Assembly (NCBI GenBank): GCA_030141605.1
Contig: JAQGDQ010000017.1
Coordinates: 376,001-440,000, forward strand
Source of the DNA: Tubiluchus corallicola
Lineage: Eukaryota > Priapulida > Priapulimorpha > Priapulimorphida > Tubiluchidae
Reading direction: 5' to 3'
DNA length: 64,000 nt
Of the stretch, positions 1 through 10,227 are shown in pieces (positions within the stretch are counted from its first letter, which is position 1; each line of letters opens with the position of its first letter). The translations under genes and the position numbers were made by a program. Under the pieces are notes generated by a model. It searched no databases. It was not told where the DNA came from and saw nothing but the letters and a program-made list of their open reading frames with translations.

Positions 1-899
1 GGTGTCATTGTAACAGATGGAGAACAAGTCCTAGATGGTGACAACATGCTATCTGAAGGACATGTCCCAAGTAAGCCTGTGCGGGTTACTTTATTAAAAT
101 CACTTACAGTTGAAGTCTCAGTTGATAACATTACGTTGTCCGATGGACATGTTCCGAGTAAACCTGTGCGCATTGGTTTATTACCGTCACTCATATTTGA
201 CAATAAAGGAGGCAAAATTTCTCTGTCCAGGTGACATATTTCTAAAAGCCTTGTACACATCCCTTTCTCACTGTCACTCACTGTGGACAGTAAGGGTGCT
301 GTCATTACCTTGTCTGATGGACATGTTCCAAGTAAGCCTGGTTTATTACTGTTACCCACAGTGGATGACAATGGTGGTGACCCTGTACTGTCCGATGGAC
401 ATGTTCCGAGTAATCCTGTACGTGTTGTTCTATTACTGTCACTTACAGTGGATGTTAAGGTTGATGGCATTAAACTGTCCGATGGACATGCTCCGAGGAG
501 GCCGGAACGTGCAGTTTTCATATCGTCACTCATTGTGGAAGTCAAAGATGACAACAACAAACTGTCTGTTGGACAAGTTCCGAGTATACCTGTTCGTGTC
601 ATAGTATTAGAGTTACTTAGAGGGGAAGTTATAGCTGATGACGACATAATTTTGCCTGTTGATGGGCATGTTCCAAGGAGGCCTGTGCGTGTTGTCTTGT
701 TATTGTTATTTATAGTTGAAGAACTTACAGGTGACGAGGTAATTTCGCCTGACGATGGACATGTTCCAAGAAGACCCGTGCGTGTTGTTTTACCACTGCC
801 AGCGACAAAGCCAGTTTGTGAATCTAGGTAATCACGAAGGTTCTGTAACCTTGTCACTATTGATGGATTTACGTTTAAACCCGATGTCCAGTCCATCAT
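1..899 (-). CDS. 29-residue tandem-repeat protein, N-terminal part (runs off left edge)
   Basis: Reading leftwards from the ATG at 899-897, the minus strand stays open for 299 codons to the window edge; the nearest upstream in-frame stop is at 951-953. About 50 non-repetitive residues (start MMDWTSGLNVNPS) are followed by nine units built on RTGLLGTCPSD plus a Ser/Thr/Asn-rich spacer such as STVSDSNKT. No signal peptide or membrane segment is evident. Between units the substitutions in the RTGLLGTCP codons are almost all synonymous in this frame (Leu as TTA, CTC, CTT; Gly as GGA, GGT, GGC, GGG; Arg as CGC, CGT, CGA). The two partly open plus-strand frames change residues, and one has a stop at 232-234. 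I therefore take the minus frame as coding. One unit near 232 has diverged strongly (Cys and Pro displaced) but remains open. The family and function are not recognised. Confidence 0.62.
   Translation of the reverse strand, partial: MMDWTSGLNVNPSIVTRLQNLRDYLDSQTGFVAGSGKTTRTGLLGTCPSSGEITSSPVSSSTINNNNKTTRTGLLGTCPSTGKIMSSSAITSPLSNSNTMTRTGILGTCPTDSLLLSSLTSTMSDDMKTARSGLLGACPSDSLMPSTLTSTVSDSNRTTRTGLLGTCPSDSTGSPPLSSTVGNSNKPGLLGTCPSDKVMTAPLLSTVSDSEKGMCTRLLEICHLDREILPPLLSNMSDGNKPMRTGLLGTCPSDNVMLSTETSTVSDFNKVTRTGLLGTCPSDSMLSPSRTCSPSVTMT
55..800 (-). repeat. 87-bp tandem repeat array (coding)
   Basis: The conserved GGACATGTTCC-like anchor starts at 58, 145, 232 (diverged), 319, 397, 484, 571, 664 and 757. 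Spacing is 87 bases, with exceptions of 78, 93 and 93, all multiples of three. Length changes in whole codons support a translated repeat. The array probably continues left of the window. Confidence 0.85.
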
Positions 900-961
900 G
901 CCAAATTTTTGCTGATTGATGTTACATTTTCCTCTGGTTATCACAATAGCTCACCACTCAA
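900..961 (-). other. Probable 5' leader exon part of the repeat-protein gene, with start-stop uORF
   Basis: On the minus strand a pyrimidine-rich tract ending TTTTTATAG (AG at 963-962) makes a good 3' splice site 62 bases before the ATG. The leader contains ATGTAA (927-922), an AUG directly followed by a stop, which can act as a minimal upstream ORF. The exon boundary is inferred from consensus only. Confidence 0.4.
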
Positions 962-1604
962 CTATAAAAACAGAAGACCTTACAATTAACTAGGCCTGAA
1001 TACTACAAGATTATTAACTTTGAATGGCATTTGATTTCATACATCCTGTGCAACTTTGTTATATCATATATTATAAGCACTCAAAGGCTATGAAATTTGT
1101 CGCCAATTCCTAACTCTACGATTAAAGGTACCCGTTTACTAACATTACTTATTTTACATTTTAATGTGAGTTGCAGCCTTCCTCACCCTTGTACGAAAGT
1201 CATAGAACAATACACTCTATGCTGCGTGCATAGTTGCATGAGGCTTAATAGAAATATGAGTACAGCCAATGTGACTCACTTTTACATAACGTTGCATAAG
1301 AAATTGACATTCTTCAAGCAAACACAATGCATAGCTTAACCAATTTTTATTTACTTATTCCAAACACAAATTTCTTCCTTTTTGTCTCAAATAAACACAG
1401 ATGTATGAAAAACAAGTGAATTGAACTGATTTCATCATCATCATCATCCAATGAATCACACGTCCAGTGACATGATTCTGCTCACCTCCCTATGCCAGAA
1501 CTCCCTGCTCGCCTCAATGCCCCAAGTACATTTATTTCTAAGGTCGAATGCTGAAGTGTTTAAATCTTTCTGTACAAAAACTAAATATGTTAACATTTGT
1601 TTTC
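962..1604. other. Non-coding stretch, nothing recognised
   Basis: AT-rich sequence with a short CAT triplet run near 1434-1448. Open frames here are short and lack protein-like composition. It would be intron or upstream flank of the minus-strand repeat gene. Confidence 0.5.
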
Positions 1605-1799
1605 CTACGGGTTTTTAGCTGGTTCTATGGCTTGTTGAAGAGCTATCTTCACTGGAATATTATCAGGTAGTCTAAACATATGGCCAATCCATCTTAAACA
1701 GCGTCTTTTTATTTTTCTTGTCCAAGGTTCTTCTTCTATTTTTTCATATAGATCTTTGTTTGAAATTTTCTTTGGCCATCTAATACCCAAAATGTTTCT
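1605..1799 (-). pseudogene. Non-LTR retrotransposon ORF2 C-terminal fragment
   Basis: The minus-strand frame reads RNILGIRWPKKISN then LRWIGHMFRLPDN. These are the typical post-reverse-transcriptase segments of LINE-type ORF2 proteins, whose usual forms are ILGIRWPDKISN and LRWLGHVLRM. Only about 65 residues survive. No RT core, endonuclease or tail is adjacent, so it is a dead fragment. Confidence 0.75.
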
Positions 1800-2077
1800 G
1801 TAATTTCACCTTTGAAACGCATCGATTTACTGATTTACACTGAACTGATTTACAAAATCCCCATCAAAGCCAATAAGGGAAACTTTCGTGCACACTAACA
1901 AAATCGTAAAACACGAGACGCGGCGAGAGTCTGCGAGAGAACTTAAAAGGCGTGACCATGGCGTGATGTTTGTCCGTCATCATTAATCCATTCATTCGCA
2001 GAATAAGGCCTACTCGCTTGTGAACAGGAAGCAGGACCGATTTGGTTACGGTGATATTACTTACATAGTTAATCGGC

Positions 2078-2113
2078 TATAAAATCTGCAACCGCATCTT
2101 CAGTTAGTCAAGT
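2078..2113 (+). promoter_or_regulatory. Candidate core promoter for NPC1
   Basis: TATAAAA at 2078-2084 is followed by initiator-like TCAGTT (2100-2105) and TCAAGT (2108-2113). The second puts the A of the start site 32 bases from the TATA box, the usual distance. A consensus splice donor follows at 2169. Assignment to NPC1 is an inference from order and orientation. Confidence 0.45.
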
Positions 2114-2168
2114 AGCTCTGGTGGCTGCTAAAAAGTGTTTATAATTGTAACCTAATTTCATGGTACAG
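2110..2168 (+). other. Candidate non-coding first exon of NPC1
   Basis: The exon ends TACAG before GTAAGT (donor at 2169), a perfect donor consensus. Joined to the acceptor at 6264 it forms a short upstream ORF across the junction: ATG at 2160, then GTA CAG / GTA CAT CAC TGA, six codons. This is consensus-based and lacks transcript evidence. Confidence 0.42.
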
Positions 2169-4624
2169 GTAAGTTTAATTCGACTGTATTCATATTGAAT
2201 TGAAAAAATTTTTCTCCATGGAATTACAAAATCTACTTCCAAACATTTGCATAAATATCAATTGTCAGGCGCCATATACTACTGCAGGGCGGTTTTATGT
2301 CGGCTTAATTTTGTCCTATAACGCTGTGTTTTTTAATTTTTAATATTTTAATCACAAAATCAGCTCCTAACATCTGTCTTTTTTAGGGCTTGGTTAGTTC
2401 TGACATTACTTCCTTCAATTTATCTGTATTGTCAACATACAAATCGTCAATCGTAACGTTACTTGCTGCCCATTCTTTCTTCCAGTTTTTCACTTGTTAT
2501 TAAATGTTCAGTAGTGTCTCTGTAGGGCGCAGAGTACGCCGCTAGCCAAAGTACACTTCCGCTAAAGCGCTATGGGCTAAATTTGCAGAAAAGCAGCGTC
2601 ATACATGGGCAGCCGAAGTAGAGCATTGGTGATTTCTGTCGAGATTCGATAATTATGACAGAATAAATTTGTTGTAGAAAGAAAGTAACTTTATGATAAC
2701 GATGGATAATCCTTGACAATTTACTAATGTATTTTTTACAATAATATCATCATTATTATTAGCTCCATTAATATCATCATAACATTAAACTAAGTGTCTA
2801 ATGCTTTAAAGAGAGAAACTGTGTAGTGCACATAGCTCACTAGCCCGTTTACTTAGTAGAAAACAATTATTTGTCGAAGAGGTAATGAAACTGACCACCT
2901 GTCTGTGAAGTGAGACAAAATAAAAAATGACATACTTCAAGAATATGTTGGAATCGCCTAGAAAGCGGGCTTCTTTCACTTCAAAAAGACTAATATCAAA
3001 GCCAAATTTAATATTTGGTCGTTCTACTAGCTGAGAATAAGATTCGTTCATTTTATCAGATATATAATAAACTATTCAAGGTGTATGGACGTTTTTAACT
3101 ATTATTATTAAATAAACAAGGACAACGGACGCTGCCAGTACGGTTAACGACTCAATTTGTGACCTGTCTTTAATGTCCTACTTGGACTAGCCCATGTACA
3201 GCAATTGTCCTACTTTGGCTAGTGTTCTACTTCGCTCCCAATAGTCTTGACTGTTTTCACGTAATGAGTAATTGACATCTTCTTTAAACATATTTTTATA
3301 ATTTGCTTTAACTGTGCGTAATTTTGTTAACTGTTTTTTCTATACATTGTACAACACATTTCATTGGTTTACCCTAGGTCGACAATAAAATATCTTCTGT
3401 TTCTATATCGCACACCTGGCCGATATCCCTAGGCCTATAGTTGGAATTTGACCCATGTCATTCCTTTGTTTTCTTATTAACATGCCTAATATCTCATACG
3501 TGCCATCTTGGCCGTTCCTGCCTTCCAGATCTTGCTCTATCATGTTCTCTGTGTGTATAGGGTGACATATATACCTTACCCTCTTATATTACATGTTTAT
3601 GGTAAAGTAGCAAACACACATTTAATTTATCCACATTTTGCTAACTTCGCTTTTTGATGGAATTTTTGCACAAATCAGAATTAATATCAAGGAAATTCAT
3701 CAGCAGCAGTGGCTTATCCAGGATTGCAAAATAGGGAGTTCCAAATCTGAACAGCCCCTGAAACCAACGCGTTTCCTGCATTTTAACTCTTTTTGAGGCC
3801 AATTTTGTCAACAAAAAATGAATTCTGCATGTCTAAATTTTTAAAATTTTGAATTTTCACATGGTCTTTATATTGCCTTTTAATATTTTGCCATAAACAA
3901 CTTTTGTGTTTTGACACCTTAGAGCTGCAGCTATATCAAAATCTCCTGGAGTATCTGTAGACTTACATAGGCCTACCATCAGAGCCAGTACACTAGGCCT
4001 TCTTAGTCATTTTCTACTAATAAGTAAATTATAAACTGCGAAAACATTAAACATGCTTAGTTTTCTATTTTTGCTATCTGAGACAAGTTAATTGTGACTG
4101 GTACATCGTATCATACAAGTAACAAGGTAGAGCCGAAAATAGCTGAACGTAATTTTTTTTAAAAACTAGTAGTGGGGTTGTCACATTTACTGCCCGTTTA
4201 AAGAGATCCTTTAGTTTAGTCATTCTAAACGGTTATCGATTTTTTTAAATGATATACAGTTCCCTTTAATTTGCTTCTGAAATGATGTAACTGTAATTAA
4301 TAAACTCACTAAGAGAATGTACAGTGATAAGCTTACTTTGCTCGTGAAAATATTTTTTTTAAAATATATTTTTATCTAATGCTTAGCAAACTGTAACTAA
4401 GGTGGGACTGAAGGATTAACTAGTAGGAAAATGATAAATAGTCTGTCATTAGAGGCTGTCACAGTGAAATTAATGACTACTGATTACCTTTCTAACCTTT
4501 TGGTTACCCGCATAAAGTTATGCATTTGGGAGCTTGAAGAGTACATTTTGAAACTGAGGGAAACGTTAGCATAAACGGTGTTGTGGAGATCGCTGGCATC
4601 AATTAGAATTGCGCAGAACATCGT

Positions 4625-4742
4625 AGAATGTTCCGTTGGAATGACCGCACTACCGTCTGGATTGTTCTCGAACATTTGTTCTGGAAGTTTCTACAGCGTG
4701 CTATATAAGGCGGAGCAGGCTACCGACACGGGATCGCACACA
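4625..4742 (+). promoter_or_regulatory. Heat-shock-element promoter with TATA box
   Basis: Inverted GAA/TTC pentamers occur at 4626-4633 (GAAtgTTC), 4665-4672 (TTCtcGAA) and 4679-4691 (TTCtgGAAgtTTC, a perfect three-unit element). TATATAAGG starts at 4703, twelve bases after the last element, with start-site room at about 4733-4740. The arrangement matches heat-shock gene promoters, but no heat-shock protein follows. It may instead be the U3/R part of a solo LTR, or an alternative inducible promoter for NPC1. Confidence 0.55.
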
Positions 4743-4866
4743 GATCAAACACGGACTTATACTTATGCATTTATTTGTATACTTACTTAAACGTTTTCCA
4801 GATTTTCACGTTTATTGTAATCATTTCGACATTCCTTCATACTCTTGTGTTATAGAATTCTCGCTA

Positions 4867-4872
4867 AATAAA
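4867..4872 (+). terminator. Poly(A) signal AATAAA
   Basis: AATAAA lies about 130 bases downstream of the expected start site of the heat-shock-type promoter. A TATA box and poly(A) signal this close together are typical of an LTR, but I could not find convincing LTR ends or a target duplication. Confidence 0.4.
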
Positions 4873-6069
4873 GTAGTAATATTTAACGGCATGTTTTCTG
4901 GTTTTCTCTACTAGCTTTACTAGAGAAACAAAACACAACAAACGGCTTTGAGTAATAGATGCGATATACACTGAGGTTGCATCACCCAGCATTTCATTAT
5001 GTATCTAACCTTCTTAATTTTATTGTGTGACAGGGAAATTCTACATTAAAATCTCCGTTCCACTGCCTGTCAGTGTAGCAAACATCTTGATGTTATAACA
5101 TACGTTTCGTAAGCAATGACTACATACAAGCGAATGCACTTCAATGCAGGGTACAATATTCTGTTTTTTAAACACTTAAAGCTATGCGTATATGTTGTCC
5201 TTACTGATTTATTCAACAGCTATTGGATGGCATATGCTGTTCTAAATAAACGAGTGCAGACTTGTGTCTAAAAGTGTAACAGCAAACACAGTGTAAACAG
5301 TCTTGTGTAACAGCAAACAAACCTAAATTTGGCAATTGCATGGACACATTCCTATGATTGCTACACGTTTGCTGCTTGTAACAAATTAATTGCTTTGACA
5401 GCTATGACTGCTAATTTTCAGTGTGCTGTTACTATCATCTGAAATGCTACAGTCTGCTGAAGGTGATTCATAGTTTAAAACTTTAACCATTCCTATGTGT
5501 AAATACTAATTTGCTTTATTTATACTATGACTTTACTCACGTACAAGTTGCTTGAAGTGCCTAGAACTTGGGATAAAATGAGGTCTTGTTGCCAAGTTCA
5601 TCAACACAAAGGCTGCATTAGCATGTATCATTCAAAAATTATCCACGCACATACAATGGACTCAAAATATAGTATTCATGTATTCAGTATGCAATTTAAT
5701 TAAGTATATTATAAGCTCAGCCTTGGCTGTTACTACCACAATTAAAAAAATAATCAAACTAAACCTACCAAACAAAGCTCATATTACTTACGTTTTTTCT
5801 TAGCAATATACACAATTAGTCATGTATATCATGTCGTTTACGCATTATAGCTGATGGTGTTATATTGTATCCATGTAACGCCAAGATTTTAGCATTAAAT
5901 GTTAAATTATTAACTGATTTTTACATTGTTGCAAAATACAAAGTAAGTTAATTTGGAATCATATAGGTCTAACACACTGTAGGGTGAACATTTTTATTTC
6001 ATGTACCTAAACAGCAACTCAGCTATTTAAAAGACAGGTCTGTTTTGGCAATTAAGCACCGCTATCAGG

Positions 6070-6125
6070 GATAGCTAGCGGAATTAGCATAGGTGTTTGG
6101 AAAGTAGGTCTTGAGTTCAAGTCAC
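6070..6125 (+). repeat. tRNA-derived SINE head
   Basis: A-box-like TAGCTAGCGGAATTAGCA is followed by B-box-like GAGTTCAAGTC at tRNA spacing. It lacks a full cloverleaf and is read as a SINE relic upstream of the NPC1 coding exon. Confidence 0.45.
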
Positions 6126-6318
6126 AGAGTAGGTGCAAAGTATTTCAAACTTTTTAGTTTAGTATTGCTTTCATGAATTTGCTATATGGTTAAGAATAAG
6201 AGTACTGGCTGTTAATTATAATAATATTTTTTTCAGTACTTATGTTATTTTCTTTTGTTTATAGGTACATCACTGAAGCCCTTCTGCACAGGAAACAACA
6301 GAAAACCACACAGACACG

Positions 6319-9300
6319 ATGATTACAATCAGTACAATTGTTGTGCCATTCGTGGTGTTTCTAGCTCTCCATGCTGGAATAACAGTTGTCTCGCAAGATG
6401 ATCCTGGTCACTGTGTGTGGTACGGTCAGTGCGGTCACGCTGCATCTAACAATTTGTCATTGAACTGTTTATACAATGGAACTGCAAAACCACTGACTGA
6501 CAAAAAAGCTATTGATTTGCTAGAAAAGTTATGCCCGCAGTATGCCAGTGATGATGTTCCTCGCACTTGTTGTGATTACAATCAGTTACAGACTCTCGAT
6601 GCTAACATGGCGTTACCGCGCCAGTTTTTCTTGAGGTGTCCGTCTTGTTTTGAAAACTTTTTGCATCTGTATTGTGCGCTGACATGTAACCCAGAGCACA
6701 GTCTCTATCTACATGTGAATAATAGTGAACAGTTAGCAAATTCTACGAAAAGAGCTATTACCGCTCTAGATTTTGCAGTATCAATTGACTTTTCACATGG
6801 ATTGTTTAACTCTTGCAAAGACGTTCAGTATCCAGGCAACAATCAAAAAGCAATTACATTGTTCTGTGGAAAGGCGGCCGATCAGTGTACACCACAAGAT
6901 TGGCTAAACTATATGGGTGACATAAATAATCAAAAAACGCCTTTTCAAATTAATTTTAATTTGACCGATTCGCCAGTGTTTTTTAATGATTCTTCTGAGC
7001 CGCTATACCCAATGAATGACAGCATCACACCTTGTAGTATGAGCAGCAGTAACGACACTCAGCCCTGCAGTTGTTTAGATTGTGAGTCGGCCTGTGCGCC
7101 TATGCCGCCGCCTATCCCTCCCCCACAGCCATGGACTATTTTCAACATTGACGGCGTCTCCTTCATAATGGCATGTTGCTTTGTTGTATTTCTCATTTTG
7201 TTTTTACCATATTCTATCTTTTTGCTAATAAAGAATGGCCGACACTCTTCTGGGTTAATTACGGAAAACGAGCTGAGCTGCTGCTCGAGTATAAATTCAA
7301 CTGCTGTCGTGGAAGAGAAGCCTAGCTGCTCTGAGAAATTGACAGCAGCGTTTGAGAAAGTACTCCGGAATGTGTTCGTCCGATGCGGTATATTTTGTGC
7401 TCGACATCCAGTAACGGTTATTCTTGCCGGTTGCATAGTTGCCGCTGCGCTTTCCTGTGGGATTATTATGATGCAGGTTACAACGGATCCTGTTGAACTT
7501 TGGGCTCAGAAGGAAAGTACAGCTCGGAAACAGAAGGACTACTATGATACCCATTTCATGCCCTTCTTCCGCACAGAGCAAATGATAATAACCGTTAATA
7601 ATGCGACTCCTGTTCAACACGATTATTACCCAATGGGTTCACAACAGTTTGGACCAGTATTCCATAAGGATATCTTACATCAGGTATTATCACTACAGCT
7701 TTATCTAGAACAAATGCCTGTGTATGTTGACAGTTTGAAACGTAACATCACACTGCACGACATCTGCTTTGCACCATTGCGGCCAGATAATACTAACTGT
7801 ACGATACAAAGTGTTTTGCAGTACTATCAGAATGATCACGACACGTTGGACAAGAAGGCTACGGATCCCGAAATGCATGTCTTTGTTGTAGCTGATTACA
7901 TTGACCACTTCATGTCCTGTGCAAGCGATCCTGCTGCCATCGCTGATATGACGGCTCTACATACTCCTTGTTTGGGAACATTTGGTGGTCCAGTTTCTCC
8001 TTGGGTGGTGCTCGGTGGATACCCTGATTTTGAGTATGGCAATGCCACTGCTTTGGTTATATCCTTCATCGTTGAAAACCGCCATAATGACAATGAGTTT
8101 CTTGAGAAGGCACTGGCTTGGGAGAAAGCATATATTTCTTACTTGAAATCTTATAGAAATGAAAACATTACCATTGCTTATTCTTCAGAGCGCTCAATTG
8201 AGGATGAGATAGAGAGGGAGAGCAATTCCGATGTTATCACTATACTTGTCAGCTACCTGATTATGTTTACCTATGTTTCTATAGCCCTAGGTCAAGTGGA
8301 CAACTGCTACAGGTTGCTGCTTGATATAAAAATTTCTCTTGGTCTCGGTGGTGTGCTGATCGTGCTCGTCTCTGTAACAGCTTCTGTAGGAACATACAGT
8401 TATGCGGGTATACCTGTTACTCTCATTATCATCGAGGTTGTCCCTTTTCTTGTATTGGCTGTTGGCGTTGACAATATCTTCATTCTTGTTCAGGCCTATC
8501 AGCGAAGTACAAGACGGAAAGGCGAACAACTTCCTGAGCATATTGGTAGAATAGTTGGTGAGGTGGGTCCCAGTATGTTGCTGTCTAGTCTGTCGGAGTG
8601 CACTGCATTTTTCATTGGTGCGATGTCTACTATGCCAGCTGTGAGAGCATTTTCACTTTATGCAGCGCTAGCTGTGTTATTCGATTTCTTACTACAAATA
8701 ACTTGCTTTGTAGGACTGTTAACATTAGATTCGAAGAGACACGAGAAGAATCGATTCGACGTGTGCTGTTGCATCGGCATCCGCGAGAAAGATAAAGAAC
8801 TAAAATCAATATCTGAATCTGAGCAGCAGAGCTGCCTCTACAAGTTTGTGAAACATTGTTATGCACCTGCCTTGCTTTGTAATTACCTTAGGCCTGTAGT
8901 GGTTACTGTTTTTGTGGGTTGGATCTTAGCATGTGGCGCACTGGTAAACAAGATTGAGATCGGGTTAGATCAGAAATTATCCATGCCAGAAGATTCGTTT
9001 GTGCTGACGTATTTTACTGCTATGGAAAAGTATCTGTCAGTCGGACCACCTGTTTATTTTGTCGTGTCCGATGGACTGGATTACACCACTCGACAGGGGC
9101 AAGACAAAATCTGTGGAGGAAATGGCTGTCCGGAAGATTCACTTTTAGGTCAGGTGTACGCCGCGCAGAGACAGCCAAATTCTACACACATTGCGCATCC
9201 AGCATCATCATGGCTGGATGATTACTTTGACTGGTCTGCAACCTCACCATGTTGCCAAGTTTATAACGGAACAGACAAATTCTGCAGTGCCGCAGTCGCT

Positions 9301-10227
9301 AATGACACCTGCATACCGTGCGACATACACGAAGTTAAGGGTCGACCCGCACAAGAGGATTTTGTTCATTATCTGCGGTTTTTCCTGCAAGACAATCCTA
9401 ACATGGCGTGTGCAAAAGGAGGTCACGCTGCCTATGGAACCGCGGTAGAGTTACTAAGCAACAACACCGAGATAGGGGCCACTTACTTCATGACTTATCA
9501 CACTGTTTTGAAAACATCTGCTGATTATATAAGCGCATTGAAAAGTGCGCGAGATATCTGTGAAAACATTACGAAAACTGTAAATGTCTCTGGCGTAGAG
9601 GTTTTCCCTTACAGTGTATTTTACGTATTTTATGAACAGTACCTCAACATTATACCAGTTATGATTCAAAGTTTAGGTTTATGTCTAGCAGCCATATTTC
9701 TAGTGACGACAGTTCTGCTTGGTTTTGACGTGCACTCGGCCATCATGATTATTATAACTATATTCATGATCTTGATGAGCATGCTTGGCATGATGTGCTT
9801 GTGGGATATTCCACTTAATGCTGTCTCGCTGGTTAATCTAGTGATGACCGTCGGCATTGCGGTAGAGTTCTGCTCCCACATAGCTCGAGCATTTGCAACA
9901 AGCACTATGCCCACCAGAGTCGAGCGATCACAAGACGCCCTCACAAAAATGGGCAGTTCTGTCCTCAGCGGAATAACGTTGACCAAGTTTGGTGGTATTG
10001 TGGTGTTGGCATTTTCGAAATCGCAAATATTCCAAGTATTTTACTTTAGAATGTATGTTGGAATTGTATTGTTTGGTGCAGTGCACGGTCTGATTTTCCT
10101 GCCAGTATTCTTGAGTTACTTGGGTCCGTCTGTAAATAAGCAAAAATTACTTGACGAGGAAGAATCACCGGAACAGAAACCTCTTCTGCAATCAAATAGT
10201 CATTCAAATCTCTCTTACTCATCTTAA
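6319..10227 (+). CDS. NPC1: NPC intracellular cholesterol transporter 1 (NPC1), single coding exon
   Basis: NPC1 takes cholesterol delivered by NPC2 in the late endosome/lysosome and moves it into or across the limiting membrane. The 1302 codons match the family from end to end (human form 1278). Signal peptide is about residues 1-25. The Cys-rich sterol-binding N-terminal domain opens with CVWYGQCG, and a proline-rich linker ends near 270. The first membrane helix follows, then the middle lumenal domain (FFRTEQ, CLGTFGGP) and the sterol-sensing domain at about 636-800 with AVGVDNIFILVQAYQ. The Cys-rich third lumenal domain and the final helix bundle (GITLTKFGGIVVLAF) complete the protein. 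The tail carries EQKPLL (1285-1290), a D/ExxxLL lysosomal sorting signal. There is no intron in the coding part. A splice acceptor at 6264 indicates a 5'UTR intron. Confidence 0.96.
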   Translation: MITISTIVVPFVVFLALHAGITVVSQDDPGHCVWYGQCGHAASNNLSLNCLYNGTAKPLTDKKAIDLLEKLCPQYASDDVPRTCCDYNQLQTLDANMALPRQFFLRCPSCFENFLHLYCALTCNPEHSLYLHVNNSEQLANSTKRAITALDFAVSIDFSHGLFNSCKDVQYPGNNQKAITLFCGKAADQCTPQDWLNYMGDINNQKTPFQINFNLTDSPVFFNDSSEPLYPMNDSITPCSMSSSNDTQPCSCLDCESACAPMPPPIPPPQPWTIFNIDGVSFIMACCFVVFLILFLPYSIFLLIKNGRHSSGLITENELSCCSSINSTAVVEEKPSCSEKLTAAFEKVLRNVFVRCGIFCARHPVTVILAGCIVAAALSCGIIMMQVTTDPVELWAQKESTARKQKDYYDTHFMPFFRTEQMIITVNNATPVQHDYYPMGSQQFGPVFHKDILHQVLSLQLYLEQMPVYVDSLKRNITLHDICFAPLRPDNTNCTIQSVLQYYQNDHDTLDKKATDPEMHVFVVADYIDHFMSCASDPAAIADMTALHTPCLGTFGGPVSPWVVLGGYPDFEYGNATALVISFIVENRHNDNEFLEKALAWEKAYISYLKSYRNENITIAYSSERSIEDEIERESNSDVITILVSYLIMFTYVSIALGQVDNCYRLLLDIKISLGLGGVLIVLVSVTASVGTYSYAGIPVTLIIIEVVPFLVLAVGVDNIFILVQAYQRSTRRKGEQLPEHIGRIVGEVGPSMLLSSLSECTAFFIGAMSTMPAVRAFSLYAALAVLFDFLLQITCFVGLLTLDSKRHEKNRFDVCCCIGIREKDKELKSISESEQQSCLYKFVKHCYAPALLCNYLRPVVVTVFVGWILACGALVNKIEIGLDQKLSMPEDSFVLTYFTAMEKYLSVGPPVYFVVSDGLDYTTRQGQDKICGGNGCPEDSLLGQVYAAQRQPNSTHIAHPASSWLDDYFDWSATSPCCQVYNGTDKFCSAAVANDTCIPCDIHEVKGRPAQEDFVHYLRFFLQDNPNMACAKGGHAAYGTAVELLSNNTEIGATYFMTYHTVLKTSADYISALKSARDICENITKTVNVSGVEVFPYSVFYVFYEQYLNIIPVMIQSLGLCLAAIFLVTTVLLGFDVHSAIMIIITIFMILMSMLGMMCLWDIPLNAVSLVNLVMTVGIAVEFCSHIARAFATSTMPTRVERSQDALTKMGSSVLSGITLTKFGGIVVLAFSKSQIFQVFYFRMYVGIVLFGAVHGLIFLPVFLSYLGPSVNKQKLLDEEESPEQKPLLQSNSHSNLSYSS

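Larger units (their letters stand above)
2169..6264 (+). other. Probable NPC1 5'UTR intron, about 4.1 kb
   Basis: Bounded by GTAAGT at 2169 and by TTTTGTTTATAG ending at 6264. Apart from the heat-shock-type promoter unit (4625-4872) and a tRNA-derived SINE (6070-6125) I see no gene in it. The open frames at 2806-3051 (minus) and 4484-4790 do not resemble known proteins. Confidence 0.42.

Noticed and set aside
110-604. Second plus-strand frame through the same repeat
   Set aside because: Shadow of the minus-strand repeat frame, with poor conservation between units.
46-831. Plus-strand frame with GHVPSKPVR-type repeats
   Set aside because: Repeat differences change residues in this frame and a stop interrupts it at 232-234. 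The minus frame explains the substitutions better.
2806-3051. Minus-strand 81-codon frame starting MNESYSQLVERPNIKFGF, with a donor-like GTATGT
   Set aside because: Could be a small exon, but no second exon or family resemblance supports it.
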